DNA of 64,000 nucleotides from Ignavibacteria bacterium (GTDB lineage Bacteria; Bacteroidota; Ignavibacteria; Kapaibacteriales; Kapaibacteriaceae): NCBI GenBank assembly GCA_015709655.1, contig CP054181.1, positions 485,262 to 549,261 of the forward strand, read 5' to 3'. Shown piece by piece: positions 45,776 to 54,443 of this stretch (position 1 is its first letter; each line of letters starts with the position of its first letter). The notes under the pieces were generated by a model. It saw only the letters and a program-made list of their open reading frames with translations, ran no database searches and was not told where the DNA came from. The position numbers and the translations under genes were made by a program.

Positions 45776-46762
45776 ATGACAACATCAACACTCAAGGCAG
45801 GAATCATCGGCGCTGCCGGCTATACTGGTGGCACTCTCCTGCGTTTGCTTCTTCAACACCCGTATGTACATGTTGCGTACGCCCACAGTACCACCTACGC
45901 AGGCATGCCCGTAACAGCCGTACATCAGGACTTGCTGGGCGAAACGGAACTTCTGTTTTCTAATAATGGTTACGGCGGTGCCGACGTGGTCTTCCTGTGC
46001 TTGCCGCACGGGAAGTCTCGAGAATTTCTAACGTCTGCAAACCTGCCTGACTCCGTTTCCATTATCGATCTATCGAACGATTTTCGATTGGCAGGGCAAA
46101 ACGAATATGTCGGACGTCACTTTACGTATGGGTTGCCGGAACTAAACAGATCGGCACTGCAGAATGCTACGGCCGTGGCAAACCCCGGCTGCTTTGCTAC
46201 CGCCATTGTGCTTGGACTTCTTCCACTGGCACGGGTCGGACACTTGACCAACGTATATACGACCGGGATTACCGGCTCTACCGGTGCGGGGCAACAGTTG
46301 TCGGCTACATCGCATTTCAGCTGGCGGTCGGGCAACATCCAGGCATACAAGACTCTTCGTCACCAGCACCTTCCTGAGGTCCGCGAATCATTGCAAACAG
46401 TAGCAGGATCCGGCTGCCCTGCCATCCATTTTATTCCATGGCGTGGCAACTTTACCCGTGGAATTTTCGTGAGCTCACAATTGCAGTGCGAAATGCCGTT
46501 CCACGAGATCAGTTCACTCTACGCTGACTTTTATCGCGACCATCCGTTTACCGTAGTAAGCTCCGACGCCATTCACCTAAAACAGGTGGTTAACACCAAC
46601 AAGTGTGTTATTCAACTGGAACACGTTGAGTCACAGTTAGTGGTACATACGGCAATCGACAATCTTATTAAAGGTGCCTCCGGGCAGGCCGTACAAAACA
46701 TGAACCTGATGTTTGGTTTGCCTGAAACTTCCGGTCTGAAACTTCTGCCTGTTGCATTGTAA
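45776..46762 (+). CDS. argC: N-acyl-gamma-glutamyl-phosphate reductase
   Basis: A 328-residue NADPH-dependent reductase. It has the Rossmann opening AGIIGAAGYTGGTLLRLL (8-25) and the catalytic Cys139 in VANPGCFATAI. The second conserved region, ending HRHQHLPEV-like (KTLRHQHLPEVRESL), is also present. It reduces the acyl-glutamyl phosphate made by ArgB to the semialdehyde. It sits 48 bp after argG and 52 bp before argD. Whether the acyl group is acetyl or succinyl depends on the pathway (see argF'). Confidence 0.95.
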   Translation: MTTSTLKAGIIGAAGYTGGTLLRLLLQHPYVHVAYAHSTTYAGMPVTAVHQDLLGETELLFSNNGYGGADVVFLCLPHGKSREFLTSANLPDSVSIIDLSNDFRLAGQNEYVGRHFTYGLPELNRSALQNATAVANPGCFATAIVLGLLPLARVGHLTNVYTTGITGSTGAGQQLSATSHFSWRSGNIQAYKTLRHQHLPEVRESLQTVAGSGCPAIHFIPWRGNFTRGIFVSSQLQCEMPFHEISSLYADFYRDHPFTVVSSDAIHLKQVVNTNKCVIQLEHVESQLVVHTAIDNLIKGASGQAVQNMNLMFGLPETSGLKLLPVAL

Positions 46763-46814
46763 CCATAGCCCCTTTCCCAATGACGTATTCTCAGCACATT
46801 TTCGGATATGCATC

Positions 46815-47996
46815 ATGACGATGTTCAACGTGTATCAGCTTGTTAACCGCAGCATCATCCGCGGCAGTGGTTCGTATGTGTGGGACGATACCGGACAGAA
46901 GTACCTTGACCTGTACGGAGGCCATGCCGTTATCAGCATCGGACATGCTCATCCGCATTGGGTACAGCGCATAACACATCAACTGCAGACGTTACCATTC
47001 TACTCAAATTCTGTGATCATTCCATTGCAGACTGAGCTTGCACACGCCCTGGGTACGATCTCCGGCAAGGAAGACTACCAGCTTTTCATGAGTAATTCAG
47101 GTGCCGAAGCAAACGAAAATGCACTGAAACTTGCCTCGTTTCATAACGGCCGGGACACCGTAATTGCATTCCGTGGATCGTTTCACGGACGCACCTCGCT
47201 TGCCGCTGCTGTTACGGACAATGCCTCAAACAGAGCTCCGGTTAATTACGCCGGTAATGTTATTGTTCTGCCATTTAACAACATTCAGGCCACTGAAGCC
47301 TGCTTCCAAAACAACCGCGATTCTATCGCTGCCGTCATCGTAGAAGGCATTCAGGGCGTAGGTGGCATTCATTCCGCTACTGCCGAATTTCTGCACAGCC
47401 TTCGTACACTCTGCACGCGCCACAATACCGTGCTCATCGCCGACGAAGTTCAGTGTGGCTTTGGCCGTACCGGTAATTTTTTTTACTTTGACCGTGTAGG
47501 TGTCACCGCTGACATCTACACCACAGCAAAGGGCATGGGAAATGGGTTTCCGGTAGCCGGTACCATTATCTCCCCCAACATCCGGCCACGGTACGGCATG
47601 CTTGGCACCACCTTTGGGGGTAATCCCCTTGCATGCACGGCTGCGCTGGCGGTGCTTGAAGTGCTTCAGGCCGAGCACCTATTGCAGAATGCAACCAATA
47701 TCGGCACACGATTGCAGCAACAGCTCCGGCAAGTTCCCGATATTCAGAATGTAAGGGGCTCTGGTTTAATGATAGGGTTCGATGTTCCTGATTCACTGCG
47801 TCACCTGCGCAATACCCTTCTCACCAATCAAAAGATTTTTACCGGGTCGGCCGGCACGAATACACTTCGGCTACTTCCGGCACTGTCACTTACAATGCAC
47901 GATGCCGATGACTTTATTCTCGCATTAAAAACTGAGCTCCGCAACGGCACTCATTCGGTGCCACGTAATTCAAATAATCCTGATGCAGTACAATGA
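46815..47996 (+). CDS. argD: N-acylornithine aminotransferase
   Basis: A 393-residue class III PLP aminotransferase, starting at ATG 46815 (MTMFNVYQLVNRSI); the longer in-frame opening is rejected as lacking homologous features. It has SNSGAEANENALKLA, SFHGRTS, the EVQCGFGRTG segment and the PLP lysine (about K239) in TTAKGMGNGFPVAG. It converts N-acyl-glutamate semialdehyde to N-acyl-ornithine. It overlaps the next gene by 4 bp (ATGA), which suggests translational coupling. Confidence 0.94.
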   Translation: MTMFNVYQLVNRSIIRGSGSYVWDDTGQKYLDLYGGHAVISIGHAHPHWVQRITHQLQTLPFYSNSVIIPLQTELAHALGTISGKEDYQLFMSNSGAEANENALKLASFHNGRDTVIAFRGSFHGRTSLAAAVTDNASNRAPVNYAGNVIVLPFNNIQATEACFQNNRDSIAAVIVEGIQGVGGIHSATAEFLHSLRTLCTRHNTVLIADEVQCGFGRTGNFFYFDRVGVTADIYTTAKGMGNGFPVAGTIISPNIRPRYGMLGTTFGGNPLACTAALAVLEVLQAEHLLQNATNIGTRLQQQLRQVPDIQNVRGSGLMIGFDVPDSLRHLRNTLLTNQKIFTGSAGTNTLRLLPALSLTMHDADDFILALKTELRNGTHSVPRNSNNPDAVQ

Positions 47997-48991
47997 AGCA
48001 ATTCCTCTCGGTTCACGATTTGGTTTCTGCCCACACTCCCGATACGCAGTCGGCTATTGATACATTTATTGACAAAGCACTTGCACACAAAGAAAGTCCG
48101 TTATCACACCATGAAATCGGCAGGCATAAAAAACTTGGCTGTTTGTTCATGAACCCAAGCATGCGTACCCGTCTGAGCACACAGATTGCTGCATCAAACC
48201 TTGGAATGGACGTGATTACGATTAATGCATCGCAGGACGGCTGGGCGCTTGAGTATAACGCAGATGCAATCATGAACGGAACCACGGTAGAACATATCAT
48301 GGATGCAGCCCCAATTCTTGGAGCGTATTTTGACGTGTTGGCTGTTCGCTGCTTTCCTTCGTTAACTGATAAGCAGGCAGATGATGCCGACAGCATACTG
48401 AACAGTTTTGTGCAACACTGTGGCATCCCCATTGTCAGCCTGGAAAGTGCCACACTGCACCCGCTTCAAAGTTTTGCCGATGTAATCACGATTTCGGAAT
48501 CGCTCCGGCAGCATCCGTGGCCTAAGCATACGCCAAAGGTCGTCCTTTCCTGGGCGCCCCACATGAAGGCAATTCCGCACAGTGTTGCCAATAGCTTTGC
48601 GCAGTGGATGAATGCCTGGGGCAAAGCCGACTTTGTGATTACTCATCCTCCCGGATACGAGCTGAACAACCGGTTTACACAGAACGCTGTTGTTACGCAT
48701 AATCAGGAAGAGGCACTGCAGAATGCTGACTTTGTTTATGTTAAAAACTGGAGTGCGTATCGTGACTATGGCAGCATTCTGAGCACTGACCCCTCGTGGA
48801 TGATTACAAACACACATTTGCGGAACACCAACAATGCCAAGGTGATGCACTGTTTGCCTGTGCGCCGGAACGTAGAATTATCTGCCGAGGTGCTGGACAG
48901 CCCGTCATCCCTTACCACACTCCAGGCTGTAAACCGCGTCTGGGCAGCACAAACGGTATTGTCAGAAATCCTTACCTTAGCCAACCAATGA
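47993..48991 (+). CDS. argF': N-succinylornithine carbamoyltransferase (ArgF'-type)
   Basis: A 332-residue transcarbamylase of the N-acylornithine branch, not classical ArgF: SMRTRLSTQ carbamoyl-phosphate motif (56-64), LHPLQSFAD (ATRHPLQSFAD-like), HCLPVRRNVE and an N-terminal HEIGRHKKLG. At the position that sets substrate choice (Pro90 in the Bacteroides fragilis succinyl enzyme, Glu92 in the Xanthomonas acetyl enzyme) this protein has V99 (GTTVEHIMD). Replacing that Glu by Pro, Ser, Val or Ala is known to turn the acetyl enzyme into a succinyl enzyme. A succinyl-ornithine substrate is therefore predicted. Confidence 0.88.
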   Translation: MKQFLSVHDLVSAHTPDTQSAIDTFIDKALAHKESPLSHHEIGRHKKLGCLFMNPSMRTRLSTQIAASNLGMDVITINASQDGWALEYNADAIMNGTTVEHIMDAAPILGAYFDVLAVRCFPSLTDKQADDADSILNSFVQHCGIPIVSLESATLHPLQSFADVITISESLRQHPWPKHTPKVVLSWAPHMKAIPHSVANSFAQWMNAWGKADFVITHPPGYELNNRFTQNAVVTHNQEEALQNADFVYVKNWSAYRDYGSILSTDPSWMITNTHLRNTNNAKVMHCLPVRRNVELSAEVLDSPSSLTTLQAVNRVWAAQTVLSEILTLANQ

Positions 48992-49839
48992 TAAATAGCC
49001 CCGTGCCCAAGCCCCCTTCCACCAGTGCCAAGCTACCATTGACGATAGTTAAAATCGGTGGATCGGTCATTGAAGATGCTGAGCGGTTGACGAGCTTTGT
49101 TAGCTACTTTGCGAATGTGAAAGGGGCTAAGATTCTTGTACACGGCGGGGGGATATTGGCTAACCAGCTTGCCGAACAACTTGGCATTCAGCAGCAGATG
49201 GTTGACGGTAGGCGAATTACCGATGCCGAGACTCTAAAAATCGTTACCATGGTTTACGCTGGTTTCATTAACAAGACGATTGTTGCAAAACTTCAGTCAG
49301 TGCACTGCAACAGTATTGGTATTTGTGGTGCCGACGCATCGGGGATCGTGGCGCACAAACGAACCGGCACCGCAACCAACTACGGTTTTGTAGGTGATAT
49401 CGACTCCGTTGATGCCGCGTTTTTTGATCGTTTGCTTTCACAGAATCTAACTCCCGTAATTGCGCCAATCACGGCTGACACAAGCGGACAGCTTCTGAAC
49501 ACCAATGCCGATACTGTTGCCCGTGAGGTTGCCGTTGCGCTGCGTGGTATGTACGTCACAACCCTGGTGTTTTGTTTTGACAAGCCCGGAGTGCTTCGAA
49601 ACCCGGATGATGGCGCTTCCGTGATAAGCGTCCTTGACTACCACACCTATGCAAATCGAACCCGTAGCGCGAAGACTGACCCGCCCCTTTTGATTTCGGC
49701 AGGGATGATCCCCAAGCTCGACAACGGATTTCATGCGCTGAGAGATGGTGTTGCGTGTGTTCGTATCGGCAGTGCAGACAGTATGAATGATGTACTAAGC
49801 GGACATTCCGGAACAGAGCTGGTGTACTATGGACAATAA
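48988..49839 (+). CDS. argB: N-acylglutamate kinase
   Basis: A 283-residue amino-acid kinase. ATG 48988 overlaps the argF' stop by 4 bp (ATGA) and fits the family start. It has KIGGSVIED (nucleotide site), HGGGILANQLAE (acylglutamate site), VDGRRITDAETL and GICGADASG, with a C-terminal SAGMIPKLDNG. It phosphorylates N-acyl-glutamate. It is 3 codons into an 11-bp overlap with the following deacylase gene, confirming co-translation. Confidence 0.95.
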   Translation: MINSPVPKPPSTSAKLPLTIVKIGGSVIEDAERLTSFVSYFANVKGAKILVHGGGILANQLAEQLGIQQQMVDGRRITDAETLKIVTMVYAGFINKTIVAKLQSVHCNSIGICGADASGIVAHKRTGTATNYGFVGDIDSVDAAFFDRLLSQNLTPVIAPITADTSGQLLNTNADTVAREVAVALRGMYVTTLVFCFDKPGVLRNPDDGASVISVLDYHTYANRTRSAKTDPPLLISAGMIPKLDNGFHALRDGVACVRIGSADSMNDVLSGHSGTELVYYGQ

Positions 49840-50899
49840 CATCACACATCATGTTAGCAGTGCCATCAGCCTGCTTCAGCAGCTTATTGCTACACCCTCA
49901 TTCAGTGGCAGTGAGAACGATACTGCCGAACTCATTGCAGCATATCTGGTCACCTCCGGTGTACAGGTACGCAGACACGATAACAACGTTTGGGCAGTTA
50001 ACAAAAATTATAACCCGGCCAAGTCCACACTGCTCCTGAATTCACACCATGATACCGTGCAACCCAACTCCCAGTACACCATTGACCCGTTCGAACCAAC
50101 AATTGCCGACGGTAAACTTTTCGGACTTGGCAGTAACGATGCCGGTGCTTCGCTAGTAGCCCTAATAGAAACATTTTTACATTTTTATCCAGCCAACAAC
50201 CTCCGGTACAACCTCGTAATTGCTGCGACGGCCGAAGAAGAGATTTCCGGTAAACACGGCGTTGAATCAATTTTACCACTCATTGGTCCGATAGACTGTG
50301 CAATTGTTGGCGAGCCCACCCAAATGCAAATGGCGGTTGCCGAACGCGGTCTTATGGTGCTTGACTGTATTGCAACCGGGCGCGCTGGGCATGCAGCCCG
50401 CAATGAAGGTATCAATGCAATTTCCCTGGCAGTGCGCGATATTCAGTGGTTTCATTCATACGCCTTCCCCAAGGTATCGGACCTCCTTGGCCCGGTACGA
50501 ATGACGGCCACCATCATTAACACTCCGAACACCACCCACAATATCATTCCGGACACCTGCAATTATGTAGTGGATATCCGCGCCAACGAATTGCACAGTT
50601 TTGAGGAAATCCTTACAACAATCCGCTCATCGGTGCAAAGCACCATTTCTCCGCGCAGTACACGCCTCCGGTCAACCATCATTTCTGCTGACCACCCGCT
50701 TGTTTGTGCTGGACAGGCAATCGGGCGTACCGCTTATGGATCACCAACAACATCTGACAAAGCACTGCTGCCGTGTCCGGCACTCAAGATTGGACCCGGT
50801 GACTCAGCACGAAGTCATACCGCCAACGAATTTGTATTTACTGACGAAATTGCCAGCGGCATTGAGATGTACATACGCTTATTAGAGCAACTGTTATGA
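49829..50899 (+). CDS. argE: M20-family N-acylornithine/N-acylcitrulline deacylase
   Basis: A 356-residue zinc peptidase-like deacylase. The metal site is built from LLLNSHHDTVQP (first ligands), GLGSNDAGASLVAL (bridging Asp), AATAEEEISGKHG (catalytic Glu and ligand), and a late SHTANEFVF. In the acylornithine-transcarbamylase pathway the enzyme acts on the acylcitrulline formed by ArgF'. That is the expected substrate here, with succinyl the predicted acyl group. It overlaps argB by 11 bp. Confidence 0.92.
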   Translation: MDNNITHHVSSAISLLQQLIATPSFSGSENDTAELIAAYLVTSGVQVRRHDNNVWAVNKNYNPAKSTLLLNSHHDTVQPNSQYTIDPFEPTIADGKLFGLGSNDAGASLVALIETFLHFYPANNLRYNLVIAATAEEEISGKHGVESILPLIGPIDCAIVGEPTQMQMAVAERGLMVLDCIATGRAGHAARNEGINAISLAVRDIQWFHSYAFPKVSDLLGPVRMTATIINTPNTTHNIIPDTCNYVVDIRANELHSFEEILTTIRSSVQSTISPRSTRLRSTIISADHPLVCAGQAIGRTAYGSPTTSDKALLPCPALKIGPGDSARSHTANEFVFTDEIASGIEMYIRLLEQLL

Positions 50900-50942
50900 T
50901 CACTATCTTGTCACTGTATCAGCATTACATGGAGAGAATACC

Positions 50943-52280
50943 ATGAAACTCTGGAAGAAAGACACTGATTCCACAACTGAAGTTGACATGTTTACTGTTG
51001 GCAATGACCGCGAATTTGACATGGATTTGGCGCAGTATGACATCCTTGGATCAATAGCCCACGTTATGATGCTGGCACATGTACACCTCATCCCGGAATC
51101 CGAAGCACAGACACTTATCACTGAGCTCCGGAAGATTTACCGGTCAGTAACATCAGGTAGTTTTTCAATCAGTCCGGAATCTGAAGATATTCACTCTGAA
51201 ATTGAGCTGCTTCTAACACGCTCACTTGGTGCCATTGGAAAAAATATTCATACAGCCAGAAGCAGGAACGATCAGGTTCTTGTTGACATCAAGATGTACC
51301 TGCGCAGCAAACTTGAAGCCCTTGTGTATTGTATTCATGATCTCTTTACTCAACTTCAGCAACTCAGTGAACAGCACAAGGATGTTTTGCTGCCCGGTTA
51401 CACCCACCTGCAGCTTGCTATGCCATCATCGTTTGGCTTATGGTTTGGCGCATACGCCGAGAGTTTTACCGACGATGTTACCACACTTGTTGCGGCATAT
51501 AATGTATGCAACCGTAATCCATTAGGCTCAGCTGCCGGCTACGGATCATCATTCCCGATTAACCGTACACTAACTACCGAACTCCTTGGTTTCGAAGGCA
51601 TGAACACTAACGTAGTGTACGCACAGATGAGCAGGGGAAAAACTGAACGCATTGTGGCGATGGCCTTGGCAAATGTTGCCGACACGCTGGCAAAGCTGAG
51701 TATGGATGTTTGTCTGTTCATGAGTCAGAATTATGGTTTTGTGAGTTTCCCTGCCCATCTAACCACTGGTTCCAGCATTATGCCTCACAAAAAGAATCCT
51801 GATGTCTTCGAGCTGATACGTGCACGGTGTAACCGGATAAAAAGTCTGCCCAACGAAATCATGATGATGACAACCAACCTCCCGTCAGGCTATCACCGTG
51901 ACTTGCAGCTTATTAAGGAACACGTATTCCCTGCCTTTACTCAGCTAACTGACTGTTTGAGCATGGCAAAGCTGATGTTTACGCATATCACCGTTACGCC
52001 GCCCAACCTTTCCAGTCCACTCTACCATCACCTGTTTAGTGTAGAAGAAGTGCACAAACTCGTTGGCCAGGGTGTCACCTTCAGAGATGCCTACGTGCAG
52101 GTTGGCAGAGACATTGAGAGCGGCGAGTACGCACCCCCGTCAACCGTCAACCATACCCACGAAGGCAGTATCGGCAACCTTGGAACAGCAGCTATACGGC
52201 AGCACATGGACACCCTTCTCCACTCCTTCCCCTTTGACACAGTCAGCCAGGCACTCAATACACTGATTACTCCGGAGTAA
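50943..52280 (+). CDS. argH: Argininosuccinate lyase
   Basis: A 445-residue fumarase-superfamily lyase that releases arginine and fumarate. It has HTARSRNDQV (ligand site), GYTHLQLAMPSSFG, and the family signature GSSIMPHKKNPDVFE. The last gene of the operon; it starts 43 bp after argE. The reading frame ends at 52280, and repeats begin soon after it. No hairpin terminator was seen before the repeats. Confidence 0.95.
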   Translation: MKLWKKDTDSTTEVDMFTVGNDREFDMDLAQYDILGSIAHVMMLAHVHLIPESEAQTLITELRKIYRSVTSGSFSISPESEDIHSEIELLLTRSLGAIGKNIHTARSRNDQVLVDIKMYLRSKLEALVYCIHDLFTQLQQLSEQHKDVLLPGYTHLQLAMPSSFGLWFGAYAESFTDDVTTLVAAYNVCNRNPLGSAAGYGSSFPINRTLTTELLGFEGMNTNVVYAQMSRGKTERIVAMALANVADTLAKLSMDVCLFMSQNYGFVSFPAHLTTGSSIMPHKKNPDVFELIRARCNRIKSLPNEIMMMTTNLPSGYHRDLQLIKEHVFPAFTQLTDCLSMAKLMFTHITVTPPNLSSPLYHHLFSVEEVHKLVGQGVTFRDAYVQVGRDIESGEYAPPSTVNHTHEGSIGNLGTAAIRQHMDTLLHSFPFDTVSQALNTLITPE

Positions 52281-52336
52281 GAGCCTCCGATTCATGGTAT
52301 TGTTTGTGATGTTTCGTATGGGCGAGCACACGCGGC

Positions 52337-53540
52337 AGGCATTGTGTTCAACGTTGATTCGTGCGGGCGTGTTTCCCGCCCCTACGGTTTTGTGTGTTGT
52401 TGGGTGTGTTTCGTGCGGGTGACTACGTGGAGTTGCCCCTACGGCCCCACCCCCCGACCCCCTCCCCAAACCCCTTCGGGCTTTAGGGAGGGGGAGCCAG
52501 ATTTATCAGATGTATGCAACGTACTGGACGTCGGGACGCACGGCCGTGCGCCCGAAATAAACAGACACATCTGTTCTTATCGCTTTTATCGTTTCTTATC
52601 GTTTTATTGCGTTTTATATGGTGTTTCGTACGGGCCACCACGTGGGGTCGCCACTACGGCCCCACCCCCGGCCCCCTCCCCAAACCCCTTCGGGCTTTAG
52701 GGAGGGGGAGCCGGATTTATCAGATGTATGCAACGTACTGGACGTCGGGACGCACGGCCGTGCGCCCGAAATAAACAGACACATCTGTTCTTATCGTTTT
52801 TATCGTTTCTTATCGTTTTATTGCGTTTTATATGGTGTTTCGTACAGGGCGACCACGTGGGGTCACCCCTACGGCCCCACCCCCGGCCCCCTCCCCAAAC
52901 CCCTTCGGGCTTTAGGGAGGGGGAGCCAGATTTATCAGATGTATGCAACGTACTGGACGTCGGGACGCACGGCCGTGCGCCCGAAATAAACAGACACATC
53001 TGTTCTTATCGTTTTTATCGTTTCTTATCGTTTTATTGCGTTTTATATGGTGTTTCGTACAGGGCGACCACGTGGGGTCGCCCCTACGGGTGCCTCCCCG
53101 GCCCCACCCCCGGCCCCCTCCCCAAACCCCTTCGGGCTTTAGGGAGGGGGAGCCAGATTTATCAGATGTATGCAACGTACTGGACGTCGGGACGCACGGC
53201 CGTGCGCCCGAAATAAACAGACACATCTGTTCTTATCGTTTTTATCGTTTCTTATCGTTTTATTGCGTTTTATATGGTGTTTCGTACAGGGCGACCACGT
53301 GGGGTCGCCCCTACGGCCCCCTCCCCAAACCCCTTCGGGCTTTAGGGAGGGGGAGCCAGATTTATCAGATGTATGCAACGTACTAGACGTCGGGACGCAC
53401 GGCCGTGCACCCGAAATAAACAGACACATCTGTTTTTATCGTTATTATCGTTTTTTATCGTTTTATTGTGTTTTATATGGTGTTTCGTGCGGGCCACCAC
53501 GTGGGGTCGCCACTACGGTTATACATTGTGTTCAGCGCTG
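52337..53540. repeat. Tandem array of ~203-227 bp hairpin-rich repeats (five units)
   Basis: The segment TATGCAACGTACTGGACGTC recurs at 52513, 52727, 52942, 53169 and 53372, giving periods of 214, 215, 227 and 203 bp. Each unit carries a CGCACGGCCGTGCG palindrome, a TTATCG-rich stretch, a GGGCGAC-CACGTGGG-GTCGCCC hairpin, and a C-rich stem-loop whose tip is C-TTCG-G, followed by GAGCCAGATTT. Length changes come from the number of CCCCACCCCCGG-like blocks. Partial units flank the array on both sides. It lies between argH and frnE. The frames that open across it are repeats of repeats, not genes. Confidence 0.9.
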
Positions 53541-53733
53541 ATATGTGCAGGCGCGTTTAGGGAAGGGTTGGTGGGAGACAGCACGCGGGGAGGGGGCGAA
53601 GAATGGTGTGAGCGCACCGTTATGCGCGGTTCATCTCCTAGACGTTTGCCTTGGACGGTGGTTCGATACCCGAGCCCGCCGTAGGTCGAATGACTCGGGA
53701 GGCACATAGTCACCGTTCCATCATATTGTAGTT
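53541..53733. other. Structured non-coding segment between repeat array and frnE
   Basis: About 190 bp without a convincing gene. It contains several inverted repeats, including GCGC...GCGC around 53613-53628 and CCCGAG...CTCGGG (about 53668-53698). A GGTTCGATACC stretch (about 53659-53670) looks like a T-loop, but no tRNA cloverleaf could be built around it. The frnE start follows at 53761. Confidence 0.35.
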
Positions 53734-53760
53734 TTGCTCATTAATCAACTACGACACACA

Positions 53761-54417
53761 ATGAATTCATCTACTTCACCACACATCACGGTTGAAATCT
53801 GGAGCGACGTCGTTTGTCCGTTTTGTTATATCGGCAAGAGGAATTACGAAGCAGCAGTTGCCGAGTTCGGTCATCCTGAAGCAATCACGACCACATTTAA
53901 AAGTTTTCAGTTAGAGCCCGACTTCAGGCAGGACCCTGCTAAGCCGTATAACTTAACCGAAGGTCTTACACTCAAGTACGGTCGGCCCGTCGAAGAAATC
54001 ATCGAGATGCAGCAGCGCATCGTCAACACTGCAAAAACCGCCGGTCTGGAATTTAATTTCGATACAGCAATCACCTTTAACACATTCGATGCACACCGGC
54101 TGATTCATCACGCAGCCGGTAAGGGGCTTGGGCAGACCCTTATCGAACAACTGTTTGCATCGTACTTCACACTCGGAAAAAACCTAGGCGACAACACTGT
54201 ACTGGCAGCAACAGCAGTAGCATCGGGGCTCCACGCAACAGAAGTAAACGAAATACTGGCCGGCAACCGGTACACCGACAACGTACTGGCCGACATCACC
54301 GAAGCCGCCGACTTAGGAGTGACCGGTGTCCCCTTCTTTGTTTTCAACCGCACCTACGCCGTAAGCGGAGCACAGCCAAAGCAGGTGTTTTTGGATACTA
54401 TTAAGAAGGTTTACTGA
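53761..54417 (+). CDS. frnE: DsbA-family oxidoreductase, FrnE-like
   Basis: A 218-residue cytoplasmic thioredoxin-fold protein starting at ATG 53761 (MNSSTSPHITVEIWSDVVC); an earlier in-frame TTG is less likely. Active site CPFC (C19-C22), then FKSFQLEPDFRQD and DAHRLIHHAAGKG, and the C-terminal GVTGVPFFVFNRTYAVSGAQP, which includes the cis-Pro loop. FrnE-like proteins are DSBA oxidoreductases or dithiol isomerases, sometimes tied to oxidative stress. The last 226 bp of the gene are duplicated at 57509-57734. Confidence 0.93.
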   Translation: MNSSTSPHITVEIWSDVVCPFCYIGKRNYEAAVAEFGHPEAITTTFKSFQLEPDFRQDPAKPYNLTEGLTLKYGRPVEEIIEMQQRIVNTAKTAGLEFNFDTAITFNTFDAHRLIHHAAGKGLGQTLIEQLFASYFTLGKNLGDNTVLAATAVASGLHATEVNEILAGNRYTDNVLADITEAADLGVTGVPFFVFNRTYAVSGAQPKQVFLDTIKKVY

Positions 54418-54443
54418 TATCTCTCTCGCTCTTATCAATCTGT

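Noticed and set aside
52337-53540. CRISPR array
   Set aside because: Units exceed 200 bp, are nearly identical throughout, and there are no short repeats separated by unique spacers or any cas gene.
52344-53684. Long overlapping frames on both strands in the tandem repeat region
   Set aside because: They arise because the repeat unit is translated repeatedly; the products are periodic and proline-rich with no start or ribosome site pattern.
53590-53700. tRNA-like or group II intron domain V-like structure
   Set aside because: A GGTTCGATACC stretch and a GAGC...GGTTC pairing are present, but no cloverleaf fits and the domain V helix is too short; no reverse transcriptase is nearby.
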